Source of the DNA: Clostridium grantii DSM 8605
GTDB taxonomy: Bacteria; Bacillota; Clostridia; Clostridiales; Clostridiaceae
NCBI RefSeq assembly: GCF_900129965.1
Contig: NZ_FQXM01000013.1
Span: forward strand, 51,569-115,568
Reading direction: 5' to 3'
DNA length: 64,000 bases
The first letter of the stretch is position 1. Every line of letters starts with the position of its first letter. The translations under genes were made by a program, and so were the position numbers. Shown here in pieces: positions 8,373-19,431 of the stretch. The notes below the pieces were generated by a model. The model had not been told where the DNA came from. It saw only the letters and a program-made list of their open reading frames with translations, and made no database searches.

Positions 8373-9410
8373 TTATTTTTCCATATAAGCTATCAATAAA
8401 GCTATGGTATTCAAAATTCCATCAATATGAGTTCTTTCCATACCATGGGAAGCATGTACTCCTGGGCCTATTAAAGCTCCTTTTATATCGTTGCCACCTC
8501 TTAAAGCTGCTGATACATCTGACCCGTAAAAAGGATATACATCTACAGCATATTCAAGATTTTTTTCTTTAGCTGAATCAATTAATTTTGAAACCATATT
8601 ATAATCATAAGGACCTGAAGAATCCTTTGCACAAATTGAAACTTGCTGCTCTGTACAATTTAAATCTTCTCCCATAGCACCCATATCAATAGCAATAAAT
8701 TCACTAATATCTTTAGGTATAAATGATGATCCATGACCCACTTCTTCAAAAACTGAAATCACTATTTTAATTGTATTCTTTAATTTTATATTTTCTCTTT
8801 TAATATACTCCATAAATCCAAACAAAGCCGCTACTCCTGCTTTATCATCTAAATGTCTAGATTTAATAAATCCATTAGAAAGAATTTCAGTTCTTGAGCA
8901 ATATGAAATAAAATCTCCAACTTCAATTCCTAGAGCTACTACATCCTCTTTAGAATTCACCAATTCATCAATTCTTATTTCCATGTTTTCTTCATTTCTT
9001 TCTTGAGTTCTAGCTTCTTTAAAAACATGAACTGAAGGTTGAGTAGTTAAAACCGTACCTGAATATTTTTTACCATTTCTAGTATGAATTGTACAATACT
9101 CACCTTCCACCGTACTCATCATATATCCACCAATAGAAGTTAATCTAATTTTACCATCCGGTTTTATAGACCTAACCATAGCTCCTAAAGTATCTAAATG
9201 AGCTGATAAACCTATAACATAGTTATCACACTCACCATCAATAGTTATAATTCCGCAGCCTTTGTTGGTTTTATCAAATTTAAAGCCCAAATCCTTTACG
9301 TAACTTTCAATTTTACTCATAACCTCATGGCAAAACCCACTAGGACTTGGGGTTTTTAGTATATCTTCTAAAATATTAAGTACATATTGTTTGTTAATAT
9401 TATAATTCAT
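8373..9410 (-). CDS. M42 family metallopeptidase (glutamyl aminopeptidase-like)
   Basis: A 345-residue cocatalytic zinc aminopeptidase of the YsdC/PepA/FrvX group. Metal-site landmarks are LSAHLDTLG, SRHLDDKAGVAA, SVFEEVGHG (catalytic Glu pair), AIDMGAMG and the terminal histidine in GPGVHASHGMERTH. The insertion domain lies between the first two. It is cytoplasmic, acting on short peptides. Start supported by GGGAG before ATG 9410. It ends close to the terminator of the Cys-rich peptide gene, which it meets convergently. Confidence 0.9.
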   Translation of the reverse strand: MNYNINKQYVLNILEDILKTPSPSGFCHEVMSKIESYVKDLGFKFDKTNKGCGIITIDGECDNYVIGLSAHLDTLGAMVRSIKPDGKIRLTSIGGYMMSTVEGEYCTIHTRNGKKYSGTVLTTQPSVHVFKEARTQERNEENMEIRIDELVNSKEDVVALGIEVGDFISYCSRTEILSNGFIKSRHLDDKAGVAALFGFMEYIKRENIKLKNTIKIVISVFEEVGHGSSFIPKDISEFIAIDMGAMGEDLNCTEQQVSICAKDSSGPYDYNMVSKLIDSAKEKNLEYAVDVYPFYGSDVSAALRGGNDIKGALIGPGVHASHGMERTHIDGILNTIALLIAYMEK

Positions 9411-9483
9411 TTTTTTATCTCCCTTTTGATTTGTACAAAATTTTTCAAATTCACACTAATTGTAAAAAGCGAAGAAACTATTT

Positions 9484-9512
9484 GTAGGGGCGGCGTGGAA
9501 ACCGCCCCCTAC
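9484..9512. repeat. GC-rich palindromic repeat, copy A
   Basis: The 29-bp GTAGGGGCGG-CGTGGAAA-CCGCCCCCTAC folds into a strong hairpin and is strikingly GC-rich for this genome. It sits 3' of folC (minus strand). Related copies are at 10874, 32679 and 37681. It may work as a terminator or be a small mobile palindrome. Confidence 0.75.
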
Positions 9513-9543
9513 CTGTTAGTTCATCCTTTTTCTCAATACTGAA

Positions 9544-10842
9544 CTATTCTCCCATAACTATCCTTCTCATATCTCCTACCATATAAAATGACCCACTTAT
9601 CAAGAGCAAATCATTTTCTCCACAACTATTTAATGCTTCTTCATAAGCTTCAGAATAATCATCAATGCTTAAGCAGTTTTTGTTGTATTTTTCCACAAGT
9701 TCTTTTAAATCCTCAGCTAGTTCTGCTCTTTCACTATGAGGAGTTATACAAATTACTTTATCTGCTTTTTTTGAAATTAACCCAGCCATTTTTTCAACTT
9801 CTTTATCTGCCAAGATTCCAAGAATCAAAATAAGTTTATCATATTCAAAATACTCTTTTATGGATTTAACTAACATAGCTATTCCATCATTATTATGAGC
9901 ACCATCAATTACTACTAAGGGATTTTTATTTAAAACTTCAAGTCTTGCCATCCACTTAACCTTACTTAATCCATCTATTATTGATTTTTCTGATATGGCA
10001 ACTCCTGTTTTTATTAAAGCTTCGATGCCAGTTACAGCAGTTAAACAATTCATTAATTGGTGTTTACCTAGAAGAGAAAGTTTTACTGTGTATTCTTTGG
10101 TACGAGTATTTACTTCTATTTCTTGCCCAATAAAATCATCCTCAATAAAAACTTTAGAAAAACTAACTTCTCCTCTATCTGCATAAGTTACATCACATTT
10201 TTTATCTGTTGCTATTTTTTCTATAACTCTATAAACTGATCTATCTTGAGGATAAATTACCACAGGTACATTATCTTTTATTATTCCTGCTTTTTCATAA
10301 GCTATTTTTTCAAGAGTGTCACCAAGTATATCCATATGATCAAAACTAATAGAAGTAATAATAGTTAGGATTGGAATAATTACATTTGTAGCATCTAGTC
10401 TTCCTCCTAAACCTACTTCTAAAACCACAAAATCTACATTTTTCTCATAAAAATATAAAAATGCTGCCACAGTTACAATTTCAAATTGTGTGGGTGGCTC
10501 ATATCCTAATACTATTAATTGTTCCACTACTTTTGAAACTCTAGTTATCAATTCCGCAACTTCTTTTTCTGTTATATTTTCTCTATTTATCTGAATTCTT
10601 TCTCCAAATTGTTGCACAAAAGGAGAAGTATATAATCCTGTTTTATACCCTTCCTCCATAAGAATCTGGCTTATCATTGCCGAAGTAGACCCTTTGCCAT
10701 TAGTTCCTGCAATATGAATATATTTAATCTTTTTCTCTGGATTACCTAATAATTCTAGCATTTTTTCAGTTCTCTCAAGGCCTAAATTTATGCTAAACCT
10801 AGAACACTCGTTTATATATTTTAAACTTTCTTCATAATTCAT
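9544..10842 (-). CDS. folC: Bifunctional folylpolyglutamate synthase / dihydrofolate synthase
   Basis: A 432-residue Mur-ligase-type enzyme that adds glutamate to dihydropteroate and folates. The P-loop HIAGTNGKGSTSAMI (about 43-57), the Mg-binding EVGLGGRLDATN and SISFDHMDILG, and the second-domain VIDGAHNNDG motif are all intact. Start ATG follows CCTAGGAGAAAAAAT. It lies 3' of valS on the same strand with a GC-rich palindrome between, a gene order common in Firmicutes (valS-folC), so read-through co-transcription from the T-box promoter is likely. Confidence 0.95.
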   Translation of the reverse strand: MNYEESLKYINECSRFSINLGLERTEKMLELLGNPEKKIKYIHIAGTNGKGSTSAMISQILMEEGYKTGLYTSPFVQQFGERIQINRENITEKEVAELITRVSKVVEQLIVLGYEPPTQFEIVTVAAFLYFYEKNVDFVVLEVGLGGRLDATNVIIPILTIITSISFDHMDILGDTLEKIAYEKAGIIKDNVPVVIYPQDRSVYRVIEKIATDKKCDVTYADRGEVSFSKVFIEDDFIGQEIEVNTRTKEYTVKLSLLGKHQLMNCLTAVTGIEALIKTGVAISEKSIIDGLSKVKWMARLEVLNKNPLVVIDGAHNNDGIAMLVKSIKEYFEYDKLILILGILADKEVEKMAGLISKKADKVICITPHSERAELAEDLKELVEKYNKNCLSIDDYSEAYEEALNSCGENDLLLISGSFYMVGDMRRIVMGE

Positions 10843-10873
10843 ATTTTTTCTCCTAGGTAATATTTTTAATAGG

Positions 10874-10904
10874 GTACCGGGGCGGCGTGGAAACCTCCCC
10901 CTAC
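10874..10904. repeat. GC-rich palindromic repeat, copy B
   Basis: Degenerate copy of the 9484 palindrome (GGTACCGGGGCGGCGTGGAA...CCTCCCCCTAC) with an imperfect right arm. It lies between valS and folC. Confidence 0.65.
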
Positions 10905-10927
10905 ATTTTGTTGTGTCTCAATAGAAC

Positions 10928-10947
10928 AAAGCCCGCTAAGGGCTTTT
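10928..10947 (-). terminator. Weak hairpin terminator after valS
   Basis: Minus-strand AAGCCC-TTAGC-GGGCTT followed by TGTTCT, immediately after the valS stop. The T-tract is weak, so leakage into folC is plausible. Confidence 0.5.
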
Positions 10948-10948
10948 T

Positions 10949-13588
<2,640 letters not shown>

Positions 13589-13624
13589 TACGTTACCTCC
13601 TAAATTTGTGTTTTTCTTGCACGC

Positions 13625-13874
13625 AAAAAAGCGCTATCATCCTGAAAAGGACGACAGCGCGCGTTACCACCTTAGTTCTGGAAAATCCAGCTCTCAATTA
13701 ATTTAACGATTTCCACCGTTTTTGCCTACTGTTAGTTCAGCAAAAAAACTCCGAAGCTACCTTCAAGATATTTTGTATGAAAGATCTTCCAGCCGACGAA
13801 TCCTTCTCTCTATATACTCCTTTATCTTTACTCCTCTTCATCCAAGTTGATATACAATATCAAAACATATACTA
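13625..13874 (-). promoter_or_regulatory. T-box riboswitch (valine-responsive) of valS
   Basis: The minus-strand leader contains the conserved T-box AAGGTGGTAACGCG at 13660-13673 (read on minus), which pairs with the acceptor end of uncharged tRNA. It is followed by the terminator hairpin GCGCTGTCGTCC / AGGATGATAGCGC and a T-run at 13625-13630. Stem I lies upstream; a GUA in GAAGGUAGCUUC or a GUC in AUUCGUCGG could be the valine specifier, and I cannot decide between them without folding. Uncharged tRNA-Val would favour the antiterminator and switch valS on. Confidence 0.92.
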
Positions 13875-13880
13875 CCTTTA

Positions 13881-13908
13881 ATTATAACCTTATTTCTGTT
13901 TGTGTCAA
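13881..13908 (-). promoter_or_regulatory. Sigma-A promoter of the valS leader
   Basis: Perfect -35 TTGACA and -10 TATAAT on the minus strand separated by 16 bases, just upstream of the T-box leader. Confidence 0.85.
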
Positions 13909-13920
13909 GAAATTTTTAAC

Positions 13921-14142
13921 TTAAGTATTGTCTTTAACATAATCTATAGCAATTTGCATAAATTTCTTTATATCTGATAATTCAGTTTGTAATAAATCAA
14001 ATATCACCTTATGGTCTATTTCCCAATAAACATGAACCAACTTATTTCTAATTTTAGCCATCTGCTTCAAATCCACTAAAAAATCTTTGTCTATGATTTT
14101 AATCTTATATAAACTATCAAAAATATTTCTTTTTACACTTCA
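13921..14142 (-). pseudogene. HepT-like RNase toxin, C-terminal remnant
   Basis: The minus-strand frame reads ...FLVDLKQMAKIRNKLVH and then VYWEID...VKDNT, ending at TAA 13921-13923. It carries the HepT signature R-x4-6-H-x-Y (RNKLVHVY). HepT proteins are about 130-145 residues, and here the N-terminal half is missing: a TGA stops the frame at the upstream end and no start or ribosome site is seen. The cognate MntA nucleotidyltransferase antitoxin is absent. This looks like a relic of a HepT/MntA toxin-antitoxin module. Confidence 0.7.
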
Positions 14143-14311
14143 ATAAATGGAGATTGAACCACAATAATTATATTATGGCCCAAGATAATAAAATTACTAA
14201 TCACAAAAACCCATGTTTTTGAATAATTTATGTAGTAGAAGATTTTTTTTAGTGAAAGGTTATTTAATATAAATAAAAATCAAATAAATTTTTGAAAAAT
14301 GAGGCCTGATT

Positions 14312-14845
14312 ATGGATTATGATTATTTTCCATATACTTTATTAAATCAGTACAAATTAATTCATAAAAATAAAAAGGAAAAAATTTATCTTATGCCCGA
14401 CAATAAAGTTCTTAAACTTTGTAAAAATATAAAAGATTGTAGAAGAGAATATTTAGTTTTACGATATGGTAACTTATATGATGTATTTCCTAATGCCTAT
14501 GAATATAGAAACGGTTATATTATTAGGGACTACGTGGAAGGATTATGTTTGATTGAATATTTGAAAAAAAATTCCTTTGATAAAGAATTAGCTTTAGCCT
14601 TAATATCCTTATATGATGATTTATCCAAGCTTAAATTTAAACGCCTAGATACAGGCGTTTCCCATATATTTGTTACCAACGAAAAACAACTAAAATTAAT
14701 AGGTTTAAAAAATAGCTGTTGGAAGGAAGAACGTTATCCATCTCATTTGATTAGTGGGTTAAGAAGGTTAAAAGTTTCAAAAGAGTTTTTTAAAATTCTT
14801 AACGAAGAAAGACCTGAGTTATATAAAGAATGGAAAAAAAGCTGA
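14312..14845 (+). CDS. Protein-kinase-like protein lacking catalytic motifs (pseudokinase candidate)
   Basis: A 177-residue protein resembling a shortened protein-kinase fold. NKVLKLCK resembles the ATP-anchoring lysine strand, RREYLVL a helix-C glutamate, and IIRDYVEGLCLIEYL the hinge. Where a kinase would have HxD and N, the text is DTGVSHIFVTNEKQ, and the DFG position reads IGLKNS with no aspartate. It is probably catalytically dead, or a distant small-molecule kinase relative. The ATG has GAGG nine bases upstream. I cannot assign a role; neighbours are the HepT relic and a convergent DUF3810 gene. Confidence 0.55.
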   Translation: MDYDYFPYTLLNQYKLIHKNKKEKIYLMPDNKVLKLCKNIKDCRREYLVLRYGNLYDVFPNAYEYRNGYIIRDYVEGLCLIEYLKKNSFDKELALALISLYDDLSKLKFKRLDTGVSHIFVTNEKQLKLIGLKNSCWKEERYPSHLISGLRRLKVSKEFFKILNEERPELYKEWKKS

Positions 14846-14890
14846 TACATTCCTCACAATTTTTTGTATTGTACAAGTATATATCAGCTT
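14839..14890. terminator. Possible bidirectional terminator with long loop
   Basis: The arms AAGCTGATA and TATCAGCTT are complementary across a 34-base loop between convergent genes. The left arm overlaps the end of the kinase-like gene. The long loop makes this uncertain. Confidence 0.4.
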
Positions 14891-14892
14891 AA

Positions 14893-15984
14893 TTATTTAC
14901 GTTTTAAAGCCAGTAGCAAGTCCACCATATTACCATAGCTTTTAACCCCTGCTTCTTGCCTATTAGATTTTAAGTAGGAATCATTGACCTTTGTAAAAAC
15001 TTCTTCTGTTTTCCCTTCATATTGTTGCCAAAATTCACTTAAATATTGTAAATCTCTAAGTACCCCCTCAGAATAACCAAGTCGCAATTCTTTATACTTT
15101 TCATAATCTGCGTTTCTTAAGGCATTCATAGAATTAATAAGGGCTAGTAAAGAACCTGAATATTTAAATCTATCATCTGGGTGACTTGTACAAGCTAAAT
15201 AAGCCACAAAATTTGCTTCATCTTCTCTTGCAATTCCTCTTTGATGAGCCATTTCATGAATTACTGTAGCAGGAAGCATAAAATCAGTAGTAGCCACATT
15301 CACATTAGCTTCTCCCGTAAAAGGAAAATAAACTCCCGTTATGCCTGTATAGCACATTTTTTCTGAAAGCAATACATTTTTAGGTTTTCCATATTTTCCA
15401 CTTAAAGTTGGATATTCCTTTGAAAGATTTTCATAAGCTAAAGGTGCTTGCTGAAAAATACCTTTATATCCTTCCTGAAATTCCATAACCCCTGCTTCAT
15501 TTTCATAAACTTTTTCTCTTAAATCATTGGTATCAATTATTAATGAATGGCATAATTCATACAATTCATCTACAGAGGAAGGTCTAACCTTTAAAGATGC
15601 GGTTTCTCCAAAAGTAGTTCTATCATAATTAAATCCCCATAAAAACAAGAATAAAAAATATATAATAGAAACTATACATAACATGTTCACCAAGAAATCT
15701 TTCAAACATTCTATTGAATTTTTTATATCCTTAATACTTGAATAAAAAAGTTTTCCAATCATTAATAGAATTAATATAACAAAGAAATAAACAAGAATTT
15801 CACCCAAAGAAAAACTAAAAATTCCTGTTACTAAACTCAATAATTGCCTTGTTGGTTTATTAATGCCATTGGAATAATATTTTTCTACGAAACTAGTATT
15901 TCTAGAAAAAACAAAATTAAGTAAAACACTTAATGGTAAAATCATAATTATATAAATTTTCTTTCCCATTAAAATCACACTCAC
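14893..15984 (-). CDS. DUF3810 family membrane protein with HExxH motif
   Basis: A 363-residue protein with three N-terminal transmembrane segments (about 10-28, 55-80 and 98-120) and an extracellular C-terminal domain containing VIHEMAHQRG, a zinc-metalloprotease HExxH motif, followed by REDEANFVAYLAC with a glutamate that could be the third ligand. The family is uncharacterised; a membrane-tethered metallopeptidase is the obvious reading. Start is uncertain: GTG 15984 or ATG 15969, neither with a strong ribosome site. It follows the Ig-repeat operon on the same strand. Confidence 0.75.
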   Translation of the reverse strand: MSVILMGKKIYIIMILPLSVLLNFVFSRNTSFVEKYYSNGINKPTRQLLSLVTGIFSFSLGEILVYFFVILILLMIGKLFYSSIKDIKNSIECLKDFLVNMLCIVSIIYFLFLFLWGFNYDRTTFGETASLKVRPSSVDELYELCHSLIIDTNDLREKVYENEAGVMEFQEGYKGIFQQAPLAYENLSKEYPTLSGKYGKPKNVLLSEKMCYTGITGVYFPFTGEANVNVATTDFMLPATVIHEMAHQRGIAREDEANFVAYLACTSHPDDRFKYSGSLLALINSMNALRNADYEKYKELRLGYSEGVLRDLQYLSEFWQQYEGKTEEVFTKVNDSYLKSNRQEAGVKSYGNMVDLLLALKRK

Positions 15985-16029
15985 TTTAATAGATTAGTTT
16001 GACCTTCTTTACTTATTTAAATTCTACCA

Positions 16030-16869
16030 CTATTTTAAAGCTTTAACCACATAATTACCTTTACTTAAATCCTTAAATTTATATTTCCCATTATTATTAC
16101 ATCTAGTACAGGCAACCGCTTTTAACTTTCCATTTTTGTTTTTTCTAAACAATACTACATGAGCAAAAGGCACTGCTATGCCATTTGTATTTTTTATACA
16201 TCCTTCAATAATTGTGTTATTTGTTTTTCTCATGAGCTTAATATTCAAATTATATATCTCTTCTTGTACAGCAATATTTATTAATTTATTATATTGATTA
16301 AATCTAGCATCATTAATTAATATAATTTTATCTCCTTTGATAACTTTGTAAAAAACAAATTGTCCCCATTGATTAGTAGCGGTGGTATTAATAAAAAGTT
16401 TTCTTTTTTTGCTATCAAAAAATATCATGTACACAAAAATATTTCCCACAGGCTCACTTCCATTATTAGTTATATGACCAGAAATAATAGAAGTATTGCA
16501 ATTACATTTTTTAGTCAATGAAATATTAATATTATAGTTTTCGCACACCACTTTCATCCATCTACTAATAAATTTTCTATACTCTGATTTTTCCACTATA
16601 ATCATTATCCTTGAGTTTAATTTCACCCCAATAAAAGTATAAAAACCTTTCTCATTGCTATAAACGCATCCTAAAATATGGTTGTCTTCATCTATAAAAG
16701 AAACTAAAGCTTTCTCCACTGGTTTTCCATTACTTTGCAAAACAAATCCAGATATCAAAGCATTGTTAAAATATTCATTCTCTTCTAAAGTCAAATTTAA
16801 GCTTATGTCTTGATAGTCCTTTTCTATACTTCCTTCATTGGATTGAGCTAATTGATATCTGTACACCAT
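16030..16869 (-). CDS. Protein of three carboxypeptidase-regulatory-like (Ig-fold) repeats, paralogue 3
   Basis: A 279-residue protein, diverged member of a three-gene family. After a short N-terminal tract (YRYQLAQSNEGSIEKDYQDI, related to the LGQS...GEEI tract of its neighbours) come three beta-sandwich repeats, each with a G-x-V/I...A-x-V...G-x-Y/F-x-F pattern at about 38-115, 125-205 and 215-278. There is no signal peptide or anchor. It is last in the operon, separated from the second gene by a hairpin that may attenuate its expression. It lacks the regularity of the other two, suggesting faster divergence. Confidence 0.7.
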   Translation of the reverse strand: MVYRYQLAQSNEGSIEKDYQDISLNLTLEENEYFNNALISGFVLQSNGKPVEKALVSFIDEDNHILGCVYSNEKGFYTFIGVKLNSRIMIIVEKSEYRKFISRWMKVVCENYNINISLTKKCNCNTSIISGHITNNGSEPVGNIFVYMIFFDSKKRKLFINTTATNQWGQFVFYKVIKGDKIILINDARFNQYNKLINIAVQEEIYNLNIKLMRKTNNTIIEGCIKNTNGIAVPFAHVVLFRKNKNGKLKAVACTRCNNNGKYKFKDLSKGNYVVKALK

Positions 16870-16906
16870 GTCTCACCACACTTACTATTATATTTAATTA
16901 GTTAAA

Positions 16907-16928
16907 AGCTTTCGTGTCAACGAAAGCT
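16907..16928 (-). terminator. Hairpin between Ig-repeat genes 2 and 3 (attenuator)
   Basis: A perfect 9-bp stem AGCTTTCGT / ACGAAAGCT with a 4-base loop, followed on the minus strand by TTTTAACTAATT. It may partially terminate and lower expression of the third gene. Confidence 0.55.
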
Positions 16929-16946
16929 CTCCACAATTATTCACTA

Positions 16947-17819
16947 TTAAGCTGTCAATTTATTAGCTTTAATTTTATAACTACCTTGAGGTATTTGTTC
17001 AAATAAATATAAGCCCTCATCATTAGTTACAGTTTTCTTAATAGCTGTTAATATCTCTTTTCCTTCACTATCTTTTTCAACTTTGAAAAGAACCACAAAT
17101 GCACTTTCCACTGGATTACCATCTTTATCACTAATTATTCCATTGATTGTTCCAAGTTTGCTAACTGGATCATCTGCCATAACCAAATCAATATGGAAAA
17201 CTTCATTTTCTTTATCCACATTAAAATTTGATGAAGTAGATTTATAGCCTAAAAGAGAACTTTCTACAGTATATTCTCCAATAGGAATATCTAAAAATAC
17301 ATATTGTCCAAATTTATTTGAAGTTGTTGTTTTCACTAATGTTGGTGTTGAACCGCTACTATCATATAAATTAACTGTAGCTTTTTCTAATTTATTATCA
17401 TCCTTATCTAAAATATCACCAGCTAAGAAACTATTAGTTGAAGTGATTTCTGTTATAACAAAATTCCTTTCTATTTCCTGAGAAGTTTGCATAATAAAAG
17501 TTGTACCTTGTTTTATTTCATATCCATCTTTAGCCGCTAAAATAGAGTATTGAGTATCTGCTTTTACATTTTCAATAACATATTGACCAAGTTCATTAGT
17601 TACAGTATGGTATTTAGGCACATAATTAGCATCAGTTATTTTAACAGTAACTCCTTGTACTGGGTCATCACTAGTATCTTTAATTTCCCCATAAACCTTG
17701 CCTACATTAGATAGTATATTATCATCTAAATTTAAATCTATTCTAATTTCTTCGCCTTTTTCTATTATATCCTTTTGTATTGATTGTCCTAATTTATAAA
17801 TATCTTTTACTTCTGCCAT
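16947..17819 (-). CDS. Protein of three carboxypeptidase-regulatory-like (Ig-fold) repeats, paralogue 2
   Basis: A 290-residue protein with a short N-terminal conserved tract (DIYKLGQSIQKDIIEKGEEI) and three tandem CarboxypepD_reg/CnaB-like beta-sandwich repeats (about 35-120, 130-215 and 222-288). Each starts with V-x-G-x-I-x-D and ends with G-x-Y/F-I/V-F/I-x-x-I/V-P. No signal peptide, transmembrane segment, sortase motif or spore-coat signature is seen. Start ATG 17819 lies 17 bp after the stop of paralogue 1 with AAGGGAG upstream, so they are co-transcribed. Possible roles are structural, for example a self-assembling or spore-layer protein; this is a guess. Confidence 0.75.
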   Translation of the reverse strand: MAEVKDIYKLGQSIQKDIIEKGEEIRIDLNLDDNILSNVGKVYGEIKDTSDDPVQGVTVKITDANYVPKYHTVTNELGQYVIENVKADTQYSILAAKDGYEIKQGTTFIMQTSQEIERNFVITEITSTNSFLAGDILDKDDNKLEKATVNLYDSSGSTPTLVKTTTSNKFGQYVFLDIPIGEYTVESSLLGYKSTSSNFNVDKENEVFHIDLVMADDPVSKLGTINGIISDKDGNPVESAFVVLFKVEKDSEGKEILTAIKKTVTNDEGLYLFEQIPQGSYKIKANKLTA

Positions 17820-17836
17820 GATATCACGCTCCCTTC

Positions 17837-18694
17837 TTAAGCTTCTTTATTAGATTTTATTATATATTTTCCTTTTGGCACTTCTCCAAAAAGATATACT
17901 CCACTATCTGAAGTTTTCGTATATTTTATTGGCGTATAAATAGGGTTTGTATCGGTACCAGAAACTTTATATAATATTACGCCCGCACCTGCTACAGTTG
18001 CCCCATTACTATCTGTAATTATGCCATTTACAGTACCCAAAGATTCTACAGGAGAAGTAGGTACTACTTCTTCAAGATTTACAATAGTAGAATCTTTAGA
18101 AATTTTCACTTCAATATTGGTAGTCACATACCCTTGTTTAACTGTTCTTACTATATAATCCCCTTGCTCCACATTAGTAAAAATAAATTGACCATATTCA
18201 TTAGTCAATGTAGTTTCCTTAGGTATTTCTACCGCTGACTCCATTTTGATCAATGTTGCCGTTAAATCTTCAATGGGGTTTCCTTCCTCATCTTTAACGT
18301 GAGCTGTAATAGTTGAATAAGCCGCCGCGGGGTCAACCTCTAATGTAGAGTTTTTAACAATAATTTGGCCTTTTGCAATGGTGAAATTTGTTTCTTCTTT
18401 TAGCAAATATCCATCTTTAATTGCATAAAAATGATAAGAAGATCCTGGTGCTATTTCTGAAATAGTATAAGTTCCATCTGCTTTACTTACATCATGGTAT
18501 AAAGGATTGTGTTCACTATCCATGATTTTAATCAAAACACCCTCTATTGGACCTTCTGCATCACTAATTGTACCTTTTACCGTCCCAGTTTCTAACTGAG
18601 GATTTTCTTCTAATTGAACATCTAATTTTATTTCTTCTCCAACACTTTTTATATCTCCTGGAACTGATTGTCCTAGTTTGTATAGATCACTCAC
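17837..18694 (-). CDS. Protein of three carboxypeptidase-regulatory-like (Ig-fold) repeats, paralogue 1
   Basis: A 285-residue first gene of the three-paralogue operon. It starts at GTG 18694 with AGGAGG nine bases upstream. The N-terminal tract SDLYKLGQSVPGDIKSVGEE is shared with paralogue 2. Three Ig-like repeats follow (about 36-115, 125-210 and 218-284) with near-identical repeat ends such as GTYTISEIAPGS, GQFIFTNVEQGD and GVYLFGEVPKGK. There are no cysteines and no export signal. Such repeats are known from surface proteins and pilins, so their presence in apparently cytoplasmic proteins is unusual. Confidence 0.75.
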   Translation of the reverse strand: MSDLYKLGQSVPGDIKSVGEEIKLDVQLEENPQLETGTVKGTISDAEGPIEGVLIKIMDSEHNPLYHDVSKADGTYTISEIAPGSSYHFYAIKDGYLLKEETNFTIAKGQIIVKNSTLEVDPAAAYSTITAHVKDEEGNPIEDLTATLIKMESAVEIPKETTLTNEYGQFIFTNVEQGDYIVRTVKQGYVTTNIEVKISKDSTIVNLEEVVPTSPVESLGTVNGIITDSNGATVAGAGVILYKVSGTDTNPIYTPIKYTKTSDSGVYLFGEVPKGKYIIKSNKEA

Positions 18695-18858
18695 TTAAAT
18701 TCCTCCTATTTAGTTACTTTTTAATAATTGTTTAAAAATAAAAGCCAATTGAAGTTATTATATTTAATCTATATTTTTTAGATTAAATATAACTCCTTAT
18801 AATATAAATATGGAAAATAAATTTTTAAGTTACTAAAAGTTAAGTGGCTCTAAAAGTC

Positions 18859-18945
18859 AGGGGACAGTTCTCAATTTTCCATAAAATATGGAAATTTGAG
18901 AACCGTCCCCTTTAGTTAAAATTTAAAAACTTGTGAACCGTCCCT
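18859..18945. repeat. REP-like palindrome of the GGGGACGGTTCTC type
   Basis: A long inverted repeat (18859-18912): AGGGGACAGTTCTCAA... pairs with ...TTGAGAACCGTCCCCT around a TTCCATA/TATGGAA core. A further half copy TTGTGAACCGTCCCT follows at 18931-18945 and supplies part of the stop codon of the DMT transporter gene. This palindrome type is known to accompany REP-associated (RAYT, Y1) transposases, one relic of which lies at 63192-63498. Confidence 0.8.
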
Positions 18946-19378
18946 ATAATATCAATTTCATTCCTAAAAATAATAAAACCATACCTGCCACCTGAGAAAT
19001 TGTTATAGGCGTTTTGGTAACTCCAAACAAACCAAATTGATTAATAATAGCCCCAACAATCAATTGAATAGATACAATAAAAGAGTAGGTCACCGTGGCT
19101 CCAAGAATAGGAATTATTTTTACTGAAATAAAAACCATAGATACACCAAGAACCCCGCCAATCCAATATATTGGGGAAATGCTTGTGGCTTTTGAAACCT
19201 CTTTTATATTTCCAGTAAATAAAACAATTGTCAATATTATTATAAAACTCACGCTTATACTTACCAGTGTGGCATTTTTAGAATTTACAATTTTGCCTAA
19301 ACCTGCATTAATCGGGGGTTGTAGTCCCGCAAAAACACCACAAACAATCGCAAAAAAAATCGCAAGACTTTTGTCCAT
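18944..19378 (-). CDS. DMT-superfamily transporter, DUF606/YdcZ type
   Basis: A 144-residue integral membrane protein with about five hydrophobic helices: FFAIVCGVFAGLQPPINAGL, ATLVSISVSFIIILTIVLF, YWIGGVLGVSMVFI, TYSFIVSIQLIVGAII and ISQVAGMVLLFLGMKL. This half-size drug/metabolite transporter type usually acts as a dimer; the substrate is unknown. ATG 19378 has GGAGG ten bases upstream; the in-frame ATG at 19402 lies upstream of that site and is unlikely. The stop codon falls in REP-derived sequence. Confidence 0.8.
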   Translation of the reverse strand: MDKSLAIFFAIVCGVFAGLQPPINAGLGKIVNSKNATLVSISVSFIIILTIVLFTGNIKEVSKATSISPIYWIGGVLGVSMVFISVKIIPILGATVTYSFIVSIQLIVGAIINQFGLFGVTKTPITISQVAGMVLLFLGMKLIL

Positions 19379-19431
19379 ACAAAATATACCTCCAAAACTC
19401 AAATATACTATAAAACATTTTAACGTTAACT

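Noticed and set aside
9588..10186. Plus-strand frames opposite folC
   Set aside because: Low-complexity Leu/His shadows of a well-supported gene.
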